Below are positions 46,101 through 53,958 of a stretch of 64,000 bases of DNA, in pieces. This DNA comes from CAZNLH01 sp964573995 (GTDB taxonomy: Bacteria > Gemmatimonadota > CAZMKB01 > CAZNLH01). The stretch lies in the NCBI GenBank assembly GCA_964573995.1, contig CAZNLH010000001.1, forward strand, positions 124,001-188,000, given 5' to 3'. How positions within the stretch are numbered: the stretch's first letter is position 1; the number at the start of each line of letters is the position of its first letter. The translations under genes were made by a program, and so were the position numbers. A model generated the notes under the pieces. That model was not told the DNA's origin and did no database searches. It saw nothing but the letters and a program-made list of their open reading frames with translations.

Positions 46101-46231
46101 TCCTTAGACTGGAAGGCCTTCCGTGCCTGTTTGTGGCAATCATAGCAAGTCTTACGTTGAGCAATGAGGGGCAGGACCAGTAGGTTCTCCACGGTAAAGA
46201 ACAGGAAGAGCGCCCGCCTCGTGCTGCCCAT
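43106..46231 (-). CDS. giant 42-haem c-type cytochrome (tandem doubled-CXXCH repeats)
   Basis: 1041 residues with a short signal peptide (ALFLFFTVENLLVLPLIA) and 42 CXXCH motifs by direct count, one haem per about 25 residues. The protein is about 21 tandem units of roughly 48 residues. Each unit has the form HxPVxxGxCxxCHDPHxS-(x4)-LL-(x6)-LCxxCHxxI, so CXXCHDPH and LCXXCH sites alternate. Additional histidines (the DPH and the leading HxP) are placed to serve as distal ligands. No cell-wall, lipid or membrane anchor is visible. It lies with the outer-membrane barrel and other cytochromes; I infer a long periplasmic or extracellular electron wire. It overlaps the 164-residue gene by 1 base. 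Confidence 0.95.
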   Translation of the reverse strand: MGSTRRALFLFFTVENLLVLPLIAQRKTCYDCHKQARKAFQSKEIIHDPVKRGKCDACHARHGFKQKLALKRTGPDLCLNCHEDIKKEAGKKVVHSPVEEGNCIACHDPHASDNASLLKSIGGKGICTSCHEDIARELEKPHLHQPFADKDCGACHQSHASSYGGLLVSDEKTLCRKCHGKEDIAQSKGHKGFDIKELSCDSCHNPHASSRPALLNESAHEPLLEGDCTACHEEPVGEGGVHLRQDVKDICLTCHSKIEASLRSESIHPPASDGECTDCHDPHVSKRKALLKEDEGELCLTCHPEREEDLHDKSVHPPLKEGNCTGCHDPHGSGTSPLLRSPKPDLCRSCHKDIYEAIDKGEGTHPPVLDPGCLSCHRPHSSKLPSLLVGPQKEICLKCHGDVVDRLKEVNQHSPFELGECSACHSPHASTGNSMLKIGGNDLCTQCHKDIGEKISGDGAHPAAVEGACTDCHNPHAAGNKGLLVKDQGELCISCHSEIEELMTKPSVHTPVVEGNCSGCHDPHGGEGPGLLKAKGTDLCLKCHDRDDYLTGNVHQPLTTEKGCLTCHDPHASDFSVNLVAEPKKLCQSCHQVDSENIRNAHLGYSVEGTNCIDCHDPHNSASPKLLGKNLHPPFEDKLCDACHVEPKRKGEPARLVEEGSALCLQCHDDDFTGAEVVHDPVTKGNCVACHSPHASSNEKLLRAPGEKLCYRCHEGMRGITRTSLSHAPVAKGECLSCHVPHSGAVKNLLKEGTPSLCFGCHERLGKGYKTEALHPPYKDGDCGDCHDSHTSSNEYLLKKKGATLCLSCHDAGEPAFEAAHSGFPVGKGDCTRCHDPHSVPKGGKKLLYPVVHEPFRGGCLTCHTSKLNFGTRLKGQELCLGCHKDFRKKLDQPHLHKALSRGGGCTNCHNPHMGFGKYLLSREGDETCFTCHDRARILGGKNLHAPLEEGCTKCHDPHDSKARYLLPVNVNDLCYGCHKDAVDMKHIHPVGGEAIDPRTGERMTCASCHDPHSSDYSKMLTHDQRRDLCIQCHRVGADFK

Positions 46232-46725
46232 TATTTCGACCCTCCCTTGTTCCTGATCACCGTCTCCTTTCCACCCCCCCGGTTTCCATCAGGTTTCTCT
46301 TCTCCAGCCCCCTGAGCCGTTCCGGTAGGCGAGACCTTGTAATCCTTTAGTTCGAAGGAGAGGAGTGATCTCCTGAAAAAATGGGGGGCACCCTTTCCAC
46401 GGAAGGCCCACGTTTCATCCACCTTCTTGTCCTTGTCGTATACAATCACCCGAACAGCGGGGTTGTTTAACTGGTCGGATCGAGAAATGACCTCTCCCGT
46501 CTTCAGGTTTACGGCAAAGTCTGGGATGAATTCCACCGCCTCGGCGGAATAATCCGTGTCAGAGAGGTAGAATCTCTCTCCCAGTCTCACGGTGTGTTCC
46601 TCGCGAAAGTCCTTGTATACCCTGTGGGTAGCGACCAGTGTAACGTTGTCGATCTTTATTGTCCCGGCTATTGCCCGGGATATGACAACTGTAGAAATCA
46701 AGATGAGAAAGACCGTGTACTTCAT
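46231..46725 (-). CDS. small exported protein of the cytochrome locus, unknown family
   Basis: 164 residues with a signal peptide (TVFLILISTVVISRAIAG). The body is beta-rich with VEFIPDFAVNLKTGEVISRSDQ, then NPAVRVIVYDKDKKVDETWAF, and the tail is Gly/Lys-rich. The pattern of a modified-substrate or ResB-like periplasmic beta domain comes to mind, but I cannot assign it. No cysteine and no haem motif. It is tightly packed: 4-base overlap with the lipoprotein gene upstream and 1 base with the 42-haem gene. A role in maturation or docking of the giant cytochrome is a guess from position. Confidence 0.75.
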   Translation of the reverse strand: MKYTVFLILISTVVISRAIAGTIKIDNVTLVATHRVYKDFREEHTVRLGERFYLSDTDYSAEAVEFIPDFAVNLKTGEVISRSDQLNNPAVRVIVYDKDKKVDETWAFRGKGAPHFFRRSLLSFELKDYKVSPTGTAQGAGEEKPDGNRGGGKETVIRNKGGSK

Positions 46726-47339
46726 CGCATCTCCTCCATTCTATGAAGGGATTCCCTCCTCAGGGATTTAACGACCTCGCGAGCCATGACCTCGGTCAGC
46801 CTGTCGAGGGATGTTATCCTCCCGATCCCGAAGACCTTTTCTGTGTCGTTGCCGTTCCTGGAGTAGGATGAGGCCCAGAGGATCTTTCCGCTGCCGGCGT
46901 CGACCATCTTGACGAGCAATGATATGAAGGGGACTTCGGTGACGTTGTAGCCCTGCACCTGCCTGATCCCGTATTCAAGGACAGTCCCCTCGATGAGTGC
47001 GGACACATTCAGATCGGATGCGATCTTCCGGGTCTGCTCACTCGAGAGTTCCGAGATGAAACGAATCCTTTCAGAGGTGAGGACACCCTCTACTTCCCCG
47101 GGATCGACCACCGAAAACTTACCTGTTTTCAACAACTCTACCGTAAAGATATCGTGAACGTGCCTGGCGGCGCCCTCCGCATCCGTCAGGTTATCGAACG
47201 GAAGTACGGCGACACGAATCTCACCATGGAGTTTGAATTCATTGCTCGTGTATACCCTTGGACTGGGCGCGCACCCGGCGACTAAAGCGGTTGCGAGGAA
47301 AACAGACAACTTCCTAAATTTCCTGTCCTTGAGATTCAT
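46722..47339 (-). CDS. CsgG/LpoB/GNA1162-like lipoprotein 1
   Basis: 205 residues with a lipobox (FLATALVAGCAP), so a lipoprotein, probably of the outer membrane. The body has the alpha/beta ABB fold signature of the CsgG/LpoB group: IRVAVLPFDNLTDAEGAARHVHDIFTVELLKTGKFSVVDPGEVEGVL, later SALIEGTVLEY and ISLLVKMVDAGSGKILWASSY. CsgG itself (about 260 residues) forms the curli secretion pore; smaller relatives act as envelope regulators. I chose ATG 47339 over a GTG at 47360. It precedes the 164-residue gene with a 4-base overlap. Confidence 0.82.
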   Translation of the reverse strand: MNLKDRKFRKLSVFLATALVAGCAPSPRVYTSNEFKLHGEIRVAVLPFDNLTDAEGAARHVHDIFTVELLKTGKFSVVDPGEVEGVLTSERIRFISELSSEQTRKIASDLNVSALIEGTVLEYGIRQVQGYNVTEVPFISLLVKMVDAGSGKILWASSYSRNGNDTEKVFGIGRITSLDRLTEVMAREVVKSLRRESLHRMEEMR

Positions 47340-47387
47340 GGCGCATAATACGTGGATCACACCCGGAACGAGGGTGATACCCTCTCC

Positions 47388-48035
47388 TCAATATCCTATC
47401 CGGTCGACTATGTCTTTACACACCTTCTGGGTCATCTCTCCAAGGGTATACGTCTCCCCGAGGCTGATAATTGGGAGGTGGGGTCCTCCCTTCCTCGTGT
47501 GGCTGATCATCCACACGACCTTTCCTGTCTCGACATCGATCAATTCAACGTCGACGGTAACGAGCGGGTACGATGTCTGTCCTATCCTCACCATCTCGTA
47601 ATCTCGAACCGTTCCCGTTATGATTCCCTGGACTTCGGCTTCGCTCCCCAGTTTCTTGATATTGTCGAGTTTCCACTCTCCTCCTGAATCTATTCCGCCG
47701 CTCAATATCCCCCTCGCCTTTTCGCGGAACTGCCCCGGCTCCACGACATCGAAACTCTTCTTGACCAGGAGTTCTGTAATCAGCGCATTGGCGACCTTCT
47801 CACCGGCCAGTCGGTCGTTGGTTAGGTTCTTAAAGGGCAAGACACCGATGGTCTCATAGTACGAGATATCGACGTCCTGGTGTATAAAGGTCCTCGGCCC
47901 ACCGCAACCCATCAAACAGGCCGGGAGCAGGCAGGTCAACGATATCGTTATACGGCGCCTTAAGGTGGATACGATAATCTCTCTGGCGGCCGGCGGACCT
48001 TTCTCGCCTCTTCTCTGGTGTTCATCGGAATTCAT
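47388..48035 (-). CDS. CsgG/LpoB/GNA1162-like lipoprotein 2
   Basis: 215 residues, N-terminal basic stretch, then a lipobox (CLLPACLMGCGG). The fold pattern is the same as in the neighbouring lipoprotein: ETIGVLPFKNLTNDRLAGEKVANALITELLVKKSFDVVEPGQF, VQGIITGTVRDYE and VTVDVELIDVETGKVVWMISHT. The two are clearly paralogous though divergent, which suggests a hetero-oligomer or duplicated pore/assembly factor. It starts 4 bases after the outer-membrane barrel ends, so barrel and lipoproteins should be made together. Confidence 0.82.
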   Translation of the reverse strand: MNSDEHQRRGEKGPPAAREIIVSTLRRRITISLTCLLPACLMGCGGPRTFIHQDVDISYYETIGVLPFKNLTNDRLAGEKVANALITELLVKKSFDVVEPGQFREKARGILSGGIDSGGEWKLDNIKKLGSEAEVQGIITGTVRDYEMVRIGQTSYPLVTVDVELIDVETGKVVWMISHTRKGGPHLPIISLGETYTLGEMTQKVCKDIVDRIGY

Positions 48036-48039
48036 AGCG

Positions 48040-49683
48040 CTAAAACCACTTCACAAGATTGATCCCCAGGTTGCTTATCCTTCTGTTTCCGGAGATCATC
48101 TGGGTATCAAGGCTCAAACGAAGGTTCGCGCGTTCCCTGAGCTTCAGGTTCATCTGGAAGAGGAGCCCCTCCTGGGCCCCGGAAAAGGACGTCGGCTGTG
48201 TTAAGGCCTCCCCATTGGCCCTGGACCGGGAATTTCTCCGGTTGTATATCAGGGAGAGACCCGAGCCGCCCGAAAAGAGGTAGTTCAGTGTCCCCGTAAC
48301 GAGGTAATCATGACGCCCGAAGACCCTGCGGTCGTCTTCCCTCGCTACGGTCCAGAGGGTCGTCAGGCGTGGAGCCGGCTGATAATTGAGGCTCATCTGC
48401 AAAGTCGATGATTGGGTGTCTAACCAGGGGACCTTTTCTCCGTATGATAGTGTCCGGAGGCCGAAATCGAGCATCAGCCTTCCGGTTGGGACGGTGCGAA
48501 GATCGAGCGTCCGCCGTACCTGGAATCGTCCTGTTGTAACGCCGGGGTTTTCCGATTGTGTGATATTGTAATCGGAATTCAGGCTTATGCCGCGATAGAC
48601 CTGCGCAACCACGCTGAACAGATACCCATGTGAAGGAAAACTGCCCTCCTTGCTCCTGATGATGTATGTCCTTGTGAACGCCGCCCTCCCTTCGATCCTT
48701 TCACGAATTCTACCGTGAAGGCGTGCCTCGGCACGGAGGAAATCGGACGTCGATTCCCCTCCTTCCTGCATTATCCGGCGATAATCCCTGGAACCAGATA
48801 TCGAGAGATAATCGGTCGGCATGAACCTCATACCAGAGACTACCTCGGACAGGGAGGAGTTCTCGCTGCCCTGCCCCTCTCTCCTTATGTAATTGCCGAG
48901 GAACGAGGTGTAGCCTGACAGGCGGGCCAGCGGCTTGATCGAAGCCCGGGCACTCATGTTATTGACCATAGACTTGCCGATGAATTCCGGCCCTCCCCGA
49001 TCGTCCGTGTATAGATAATCATAGTCCACCGTGAGGCTTGCCCGCCGGGGAAAGGGGATACGGGCACCAAGCCCCCCGCTTATATCCCGTATCCTGCGAT
49101 TACCACTATTGTCGACCCTGTCGACCATCTTCCTCTCCCTTAGAAGTGATCGATAATTCATGAACTTGTATTCGTATGTCATGTTGACCAGCCTGTCCAC
49201 CTTGAGCATATCGACCCTGCCAGCGCCTGTCCCTCCACCCACCCTCTCGTTCCGGTCATATGTAACGCTGGTCACCGGTGCCTTGGGAGGCGACACGACA
49301 AGGTTAAACCGCCTGCCCCTTCCGTGCAGTGCCGCCGGGCCGGAAGCGCTGTTGAGCCTATAGCGCGGGGAGAGATCGCCGGTGAATGTGTAATACTTCC
49401 CTGTCATGTTGGTGCGCCACCGCTGGCGGATGGCCCCTCCGGGCTGCGTACCTGCCGAATACCGCTGGAGAAAATAACTCAGGGTCAAGAGGTTTTTTGT
49501 GAAAAGGGCATCCGCCACGGAAATATCCAGTTCCTGGTCAAAGTTTTGACTCCTCGTGTCCTCGAATCTGGTGCTCAGGTAGTCGAGGTTGAGCCGACCC
49601 CTGAAGTTCGCCTGAGAGAACAGCCCGGCGGGCTCCATGGAGAACGCCAGTAAGGCCGCAGAGGCAGACAACAGCCTCCACAT
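48040..49683 (-). CDS. outer-membrane beta-barrel protein of the cytochrome locus
   Basis: About 547 residues with a signal peptide (MWRLLSASAALLAFSMEPAGLFS). The rest is a series of alternating amphipathic strands rich in Arg, Ser, Tyr and Asn (GRLNLDYLST, SYFLQRYSAG, YYTFTGDLSPRYRLN, LRLSLDTQMI), ending in Phe (NLVKWF), the usual BAM recognition end. No TonB plug. Placed between cytochromes and lipoproteins, it could act as the porin of a porin-cytochrome conduit, as MtrB/OmbB do, though I see no direct sequence match. ATG 49683 starts the signal peptide; upstream codons to 49794 lie inside the 12-haem gene. Confidence 0.82.
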   Translation of the reverse strand: MWRLLSASAALLAFSMEPAGLFSQANFRGRLNLDYLSTRFEDTRSQNFDQELDISVADALFTKNLLTLSYFLQRYSAGTQPGGAIRQRWRTNMTGKYYTFTGDLSPRYRLNSASGPAALHGRGRRFNLVVSPPKAPVTSVTYDRNERVGGGTGAGRVDMLKVDRLVNMTYEYKFMNYRSLLRERKMVDRVDNSGNRRIRDISGGLGARIPFPRRASLTVDYDYLYTDDRGGPEFIGKSMVNNMSARASIKPLARLSGYTSFLGNYIRREGQGSENSSLSEVVSGMRFMPTDYLSISGSRDYRRIMQEGGESTSDFLRAEARLHGRIRERIEGRAAFTRTYIIRSKEGSFPSHGYLFSVVAQVYRGISLNSDYNITQSENPGVTTGRFQVRRTLDLRTVPTGRLMLDFGLRTLSYGEKVPWLDTQSSTLQMSLNYQPAPRLTTLWTVAREDDRRVFGRHDYLVTGTLNYLFSGGSGLSLIYNRRNSRSRANGEALTQPTSFSGAQEGLLFQMNLKLRERANLRLSLDTQMISGNRRISNLGINLVKWF

Positions 49684-49690
49684 TGAGATT

Positions 49691-51841
49691 CTACCATCTC
49701 TCCTGCTCACTTTCCCTCGTCTTGACGGCCTCTCTCTCTCCCTCAGACGGGTGATGCACGTTAAGGCTGTTTGAGGACGAATAATCACGTCCATGGCAGT
49801 CGTAACATGAAGCCTCTCTCCCTGAGTAATGTTCCTGTACCTCGCTCGGGATGGTATTCATGATGATTCCTTCTACTGAACGCGAGCCCGGTACTCCGTC
49901 TGCAGGGATGTGACAACCGAAGCAGAAACGGCGTGTCTGCTGCGGATCGTTCAGGGTATCAGTCAACCCGCTCCAACCGTCTCGCTGATCACTGATCAGG
50001 AAGCCGTTTGGCTGAACGCCGTCATGTCCCAATGACCCGTGCGGGTTGTGACAATCGTAACATGGAAGTTTGTCACCCTTCTGGACGTAATTCGGCCAGG
50101 ACAGTGCTATGTCGTCGGACATCTTGATCTGGTGCCCTGCCCGATCGTCATTATTGATCCTCGAGTCATAATAATCTGATATCCTCCGGTTTTCTTCATC
50201 CATGCCGACCGGCCCGTCGGGGCCATGGCACCGGAAACATAGTTCGTAATGCTCCGGAGGACCCACTTCTCCCGACCCGCTTATCTCCAAGTAAGGATAC
50301 AGTAGCAGGTCGAAGGGGTTATCCGTAACGTGCGGGTCGTGACAATTGATGCAGAGCCCATTTCCGGCCTGGTCGCGAAGCGGCATGTCGCGGTCGTTCC
50401 TGTGGGGGGAAAAGTACCTCCCATCACCGAAAGTCCTCTGGTCGGTATATGCAACCATTCCGGGCCACCTCTTGCGGTTCTTGACACCTGTAATTCTTTC
50501 TCCACCGCTATTGTACTCGAAGTATCCGGGGGAGGAGGACCCTTCCGGCAGCCGGTCTGTCTCCTGAGCCGGGTATCCCGTGGGGATGTCTCCGTGGCAA
50601 CCGCCCCTGCCGGATGGATCGAAACAGAGATTGTTGGTGTTCTCACAGAACAGCCCGTAAGGAAATGGACCGCCGGTGGGATTTCCGTCTACGCTGGCGT
50701 GCATATAATGGCACTGGGAACACTCTCCCACGGTGGGTGGGTCGGTGACCACCCTTTCCACTCCGCTCAGTGCGTCGCCATGTTGACTATCGAGGAATAT
50801 CCTGCCGTAGTGGCATTGCGTGCACGTCTCTGACATCCTCTGCCCGTCTTCGTGGGGTAAAGTCTCGCTATCGTCATAGATCAGGAGGTACTTGTGCGAG
50901 GATCCATGTGCCTTGTGGCATGAACCGCAAAACGCTTCATTGTCGCTGTCGGCCGACGAGCCCGGGACCTCGGTTGGCGAAACAACCGCAACACGCGATA
51001 CAAGCCCTGAAAACCAGCCATCGCCTCCAAGGTGACCGTTGCGATAGCCATCCGACATCGTCACGTCTCGTGTTGGGTGACGTAACCACTCGTTCCCAGG
51101 TCCAGTATCACCGCTGGGGCTTCCGCCCATTTCGTGACCTCCCCCAGGGCCGTGAAACTCTCCATGACATCCCCCGCACCACCTGGATAAGCCGACCTCG
51201 TTTCCTCCGGACATCAACCGCCTGTAACGGATGTTCTCTACCGAGTAGCGGATAGATGGTGGGGTCGTCTCTATCTCCTGCACCGAGGAAGATCCGTCGT
51301 AGACCTGGCCCCGTGTTACCGTGACGAGGGCCTGGCCCTGCCCGCCAGGGTTCTCCACTAAATTACGGTAATACTGATTTCCATGAGGATCATGGCAGGA
51401 TGTACACGTCAGTGTGGACGACCATGCTCCACCGGTATATCCGGGTGGACTCTCGCCCGACCCGAGGGAGTGTCGGTTTTCCTCGACTATCTGGCCGCCG
51501 CTCGTAAAACTTCCAGCGGCCGATTCGTATCCGACAGGGTCCTCTACGTTGGGGGCGTTAGGGTTGCTGCCGTCATGACAATTGAGGCACAACTGATTCG
51601 TCGTCTGATCGATGATCAATCTCTCAAAGGGCCCGCCGGGTTCCGATCCGGGTGGGATTTCCCCGTTTTGCGAGTAGTGCATTGTATGACAATCCGAGCA
51701 GAGGAGGCCATCGTGTCCCAACTCGCTATCGGCCGACAGGCCTTTGCATCCCAAGGCTACATACCAAAGGAGCATAGTGAAGGACCAGGCGAATACCCAG
51801 TTGTATGTGAAATAAGGGTGAAAGGATGATCCGTGAATCAT
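49691..51841 (-). CDS. 12-haem c-type cytochrome: OmcS-like six-haem module fused to a second module, with a CX8CH site
   Basis: 716 residues with a hydrophobic leader (FAWSFTMLLWYVALGCKGLSA). Residues about 48-344 hold six motifs in OmcS order: CSDCHTMH, CLNCH, CTSCHDPHG, CGGCHGEFH (followed by EWLRHP), CGSCHKAHGS, CTQCH. A second module starts with another CXXCHxMH (CSQCHYMH, 374-381), then an atypical CFDPSGRGGCH (Cys406-Cys415-His416), then CINCHDPH, CFRCH, CYDCHNPHG, CFGCH, CYDCH. That is 12 canonical sites plus one CX8CH. The start has a weak ribosome site directly after the NHL gene stop, suggesting coupling. Extracellular or outer-membrane location is inferred. Confidence 0.92.
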   Translation of the reverse strand: MIHGSSFHPYFTYNWVFAWSFTMLLWYVALGCKGLSADSELGHDGLLCSDCHTMHYSQNGEIPPGSEPGGPFERLIIDQTTNQLCLNCHDGSNPNAPNVEDPVGYESAAGSFTSGGQIVEENRHSLGSGESPPGYTGGAWSSTLTCTSCHDPHGNQYYRNLVENPGGQGQALVTVTRGQVYDGSSSVQEIETTPPSIRYSVENIRYRRLMSGGNEVGLSRWCGGCHGEFHGPGGGHEMGGSPSGDTGPGNEWLRHPTRDVTMSDGYRNGHLGGDGWFSGLVSRVAVVSPTEVPGSSADSDNEAFCGSCHKAHGSSHKYLLIYDDSETLPHEDGQRMSETCTQCHYGRIFLDSQHGDALSGVERVVTDPPTVGECSQCHYMHASVDGNPTGGPFPYGLFCENTNNLCFDPSGRGGCHGDIPTGYPAQETDRLPEGSSSPGYFEYNSGGERITGVKNRKRWPGMVAYTDQRTFGDGRYFSPHRNDRDMPLRDQAGNGLCINCHDPHVTDNPFDLLLYPYLEISGSGEVGPPEHYELCFRCHGPDGPVGMDEENRRISDYYDSRINNDDRAGHQIKMSDDIALSWPNYVQKGDKLPCYDCHNPHGSLGHDGVQPNGFLISDQRDGWSGLTDTLNDPQQTRRFCFGCHIPADGVPGSRSVEGIIMNTIPSEVQEHYSGREASCYDCHGRDYSSSNSLNVHHPSEGEREAVKTRESEQERW

Positions 51842-51845
51842 TTAA

Positions 51846-52820
51846 TCATTGCTTATTGTTAGGTCTATCCGTTACCGGCACCTTGAAGGCCTGAAACCGC
51901 GCAATTCCCTTTTCCAGGATAAACAACCTCCCTCTTGATCCGAACGCGATATCGAGTGGGAAAAAGAGTTTCCCTGGCTCGGTCCCCATTTCACCATACT
52001 CTTTCACGAAGGTTCCATCCTCCGAGTATACCTTTACAGCATGCTGGAAAGTGTCCACGATCCACAACTTGCCCCTTGGTCCAACCGCTCCTGCTATGGG
52101 GAACGAGAATTTACCCGCGCTTGAACCGTGAAGACCAAAGTGATTGACGAGGCGCCCATCCCGGCCTATTACATGAACGGCATATCCCCTCGAAGAGATC
52201 AGGATCGTTTCTCCTCCACGCGCTCCCTGCACTACATCTTGGAGTGCCACCCCCTCATTCTCCTCCTTGGGGAAGGTGTAAAACAGGCCGGTATTTCTAC
52301 TGTCCATATCCAGCCGCATAACGTCCCTCCCGAAACGACCCGCGACGAGGAGCCTGCCCCCCGAGTCAAAGCCCATACCGCCGGGGGAAAATCGTCCCCT
52401 TGACGATGACTTCAGGTCTATGGGCTCCATGCCCACTTGGTCCCTGCCCACAGACCATATCCTGGGCATGTCCTGCTCCCCGATGACGAGTGTGCCGTTC
52501 CCGGCGACGGCCAATTTAAAGGGAATCCTCAGCGTCCTGTCCAGGCGCAACTTGTGCAGGTACCGGCCTTCCTGATCGTAGACGATTACCTGGCGCCTAC
52601 CCCTGTCAGAGATGTAGACCTCGTTGCGAATGGTGTCGACTGCAATAGCGCCGGGCTTCAAGAGCGGCTCATCATGTTCCGCTTCTTCTACCGAGAATAA
52701 GAAATCCCACCCCGACCCGCCCCCGGTTCCTCCTCCAGCCGTAACGCCACTACCCGCCAGGATGAACAACAGTAGAATCAGCACGAGCCTTACGGCCTCT
52801 CTTTTCCTCGATCCCGTCAT
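51846..52820 (-). CDS. NHL-repeat beta-propeller protein 1
   Basis: 324 residues from ATG 52820, with a signal peptide (LVLILLLFILAGSGVTAG) and six NHL-type blades. Examples are PGAIAVDTIRNEVYISDRGRRQVIVYDQEGR, FPIAGAVGPRGKLWIVDTFQHAVKVYSEDG and FPLDIAFGSRGRLFILEKG. NHL propellers bind proteins or nucleic acids; secreted ones next to multihaem cytochromes occur in metal-reducing bacteria, with unproven roles. A glycine-rich linker (AGGGTGGGSGW) follows the leader. No haem motif. It sits between NHL protein 2 and the 12-haem cytochrome on one transcript. A longer frame reaches 52928 but lies inside the upstream gene. Confidence 0.85.
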   Translation of the reverse strand: MTGSRKREAVRLVLILLLFILAGSGVTAGGGTGGGSGWDFLFSVEEAEHDEPLLKPGAIAVDTIRNEVYISDRGRRQVIVYDQEGRYLHKLRLDRTLRIPFKLAVAGNGTLVIGEQDMPRIWSVGRDQVGMEPIDLKSSSRGRFSPGGMGFDSGGRLLVAGRFGRDVMRLDMDSRNTGLFYTFPKEENEGVALQDVVQGARGGETILISSRGYAVHVIGRDGRLVNHFGLHGSSAGKFSFPIAGAVGPRGKLWIVDTFQHAVKVYSEDGTFVKEYGEMGTEPGKLFFPLDIAFGSRGRLFILEKGIARFQAFKVPVTDRPNNKQ

Positions 52821-52842
52821 CTCTCCTGACCCTATTTTTTCA

Positions 52843-53772
52843 TCAACGCACCTGAGAGAAGACCCTAACACGCCCGGCTCCCCTTTCGAGCACCAGGAGA
52901 TCGCCGAACTCGTCGGTTTCCATATCAACAGGGAGAAACAGGCCCCCCGGGACCTGGTCCTTGGTGATAGTCTGCAGGAGAAGGCCTGTTGGGCCGTATA
53001 CCCTTAAACACCCCTCAACGCCGTCGAGCACCCATAACCTGTCCCTGTTATCAACTGCCGTGCAGACCGGGTCGCCCCCCCCCTCCCCATTCTCATCATC
53101 TCCGCCAACGGAATAGAGTGGGTTACCCCCGATGTCGAAGACCCTCAGCGGATCCATGCCTCCGCTCACCGTGTAGACCAATCCCCTCGGATCGATGGAC
53201 AGGTCCCTTAGTGAACGGAATCCCCCGCTGCCTCTTCCCCTTGCTCCAAGGCGGTATCTAAGGGAGCCTGCATGATCGAAGACAAACACCAGGCCGTTCG
53301 ACCCATCGACAACCCAGAGATCTCCACGGGAATCCACTGCCAACTTATCGGCTGAGGCCACCTCATTGCCCACCTTGCCCGGCAGATCCCACCTGTCGGG
53401 AGCGCCTCCGATGCGTCCCTTCTCTCCCCTGAAGATCTTGATTGCATGTGAACCCTTTTCTGCAACATAGATAGTTCCATCACGAGCAACAGCCACTGCG
53501 TAAGGCAACCTCAACTCACCGGACCGCCCCAGGGCCCCGGACAGTTCTCCATGGCGGTCGAAGATATAGACACGGCCTGCATCGACGTCGGCCATCAGGA
53601 TTTCGTCCCTCGTCCCGTCGTACGCGATGTCGGATGGGTTTTGGAATCGTAATCCCGATGAAGTACCATCGATTGTCAATGCCTCCTCGAGTTCGATCGA
53701 CCCCTGCCCACAGGCCGGAAAGACAGCAATGGAGGACAAAACAGTCCATAGGAAAACAGCCTCCATGATCAT
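52843..53772 (-). CDS. NHL-repeat beta-propeller protein 2
   Basis: 309 residues from ATG 53772 (MIMEAVFLWTVLSSIAVFPACGQ, a plausible signal peptide). Six NHL blades, e.g. FQNPSDIAYDGTRDEILMADVDAGRVYIFDRHG, LPYAVAVARDGTIYVAEKGSHAIKIF and LPVDMETDEFGDLLVLERGAGRVRVF. The Cys after FPA is near the end of the leader, but the lipobox is poor. The frame stays open to 53907, with further ATG codons at 53862, 53850 and 53892, and the real start is uncertain. It is paralogous to the NHL proteins on either side and lies between the six-haem cytochrome B and NHL protein 1. Confidence 0.82.
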   Translation of the reverse strand: MIMEAVFLWTVLSSIAVFPACGQGSIELEEALTIDGTSSGLRFQNPSDIAYDGTRDEILMADVDAGRVYIFDRHGELSGALGRSGELRLPYAVAVARDGTIYVAEKGSHAIKIFRGEKGRIGGAPDRWDLPGKVGNEVASADKLAVDSRGDLWVVDGSNGLVFVFDHAGSLRYRLGARGRGSGGFRSLRDLSIDPRGLVYTVSGGMDPLRVFDIGGNPLYSVGGDDENGEGGGDPVCTAVDNRDRLWVLDGVEGCLRVYGPTGLLLQTITKDQVPGGLFLPVDMETDEFGDLLVLERGAGRVRVFSQVR

Positions 53773-53958
53773 AAGAATCCGTGGCGTTCCCCTGCCCTTG
53801 ACTCCCCTCAGACAATTTGCTTTCAGGCACCCATCAAACCCCTCTTCCATGCCGAGGCTCATCAATGTATTTATAATATCAACGCCATTCATCCTGCAAT
53901 TGGGCATGAGGGCATCGCCGAGGAGTGTTCCGATGCCCTCATCCTTTGTATTACTCCT

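Noticed and set aside
43106..46231. Repeated structure taken as a CRISPR array or DNA-level tandem repeat
   Set aside because: The periodicity is in the protein (CXXCH units); the DNA units are diverged and in one open frame. No CRISPR repeats or cas genes are in the window.
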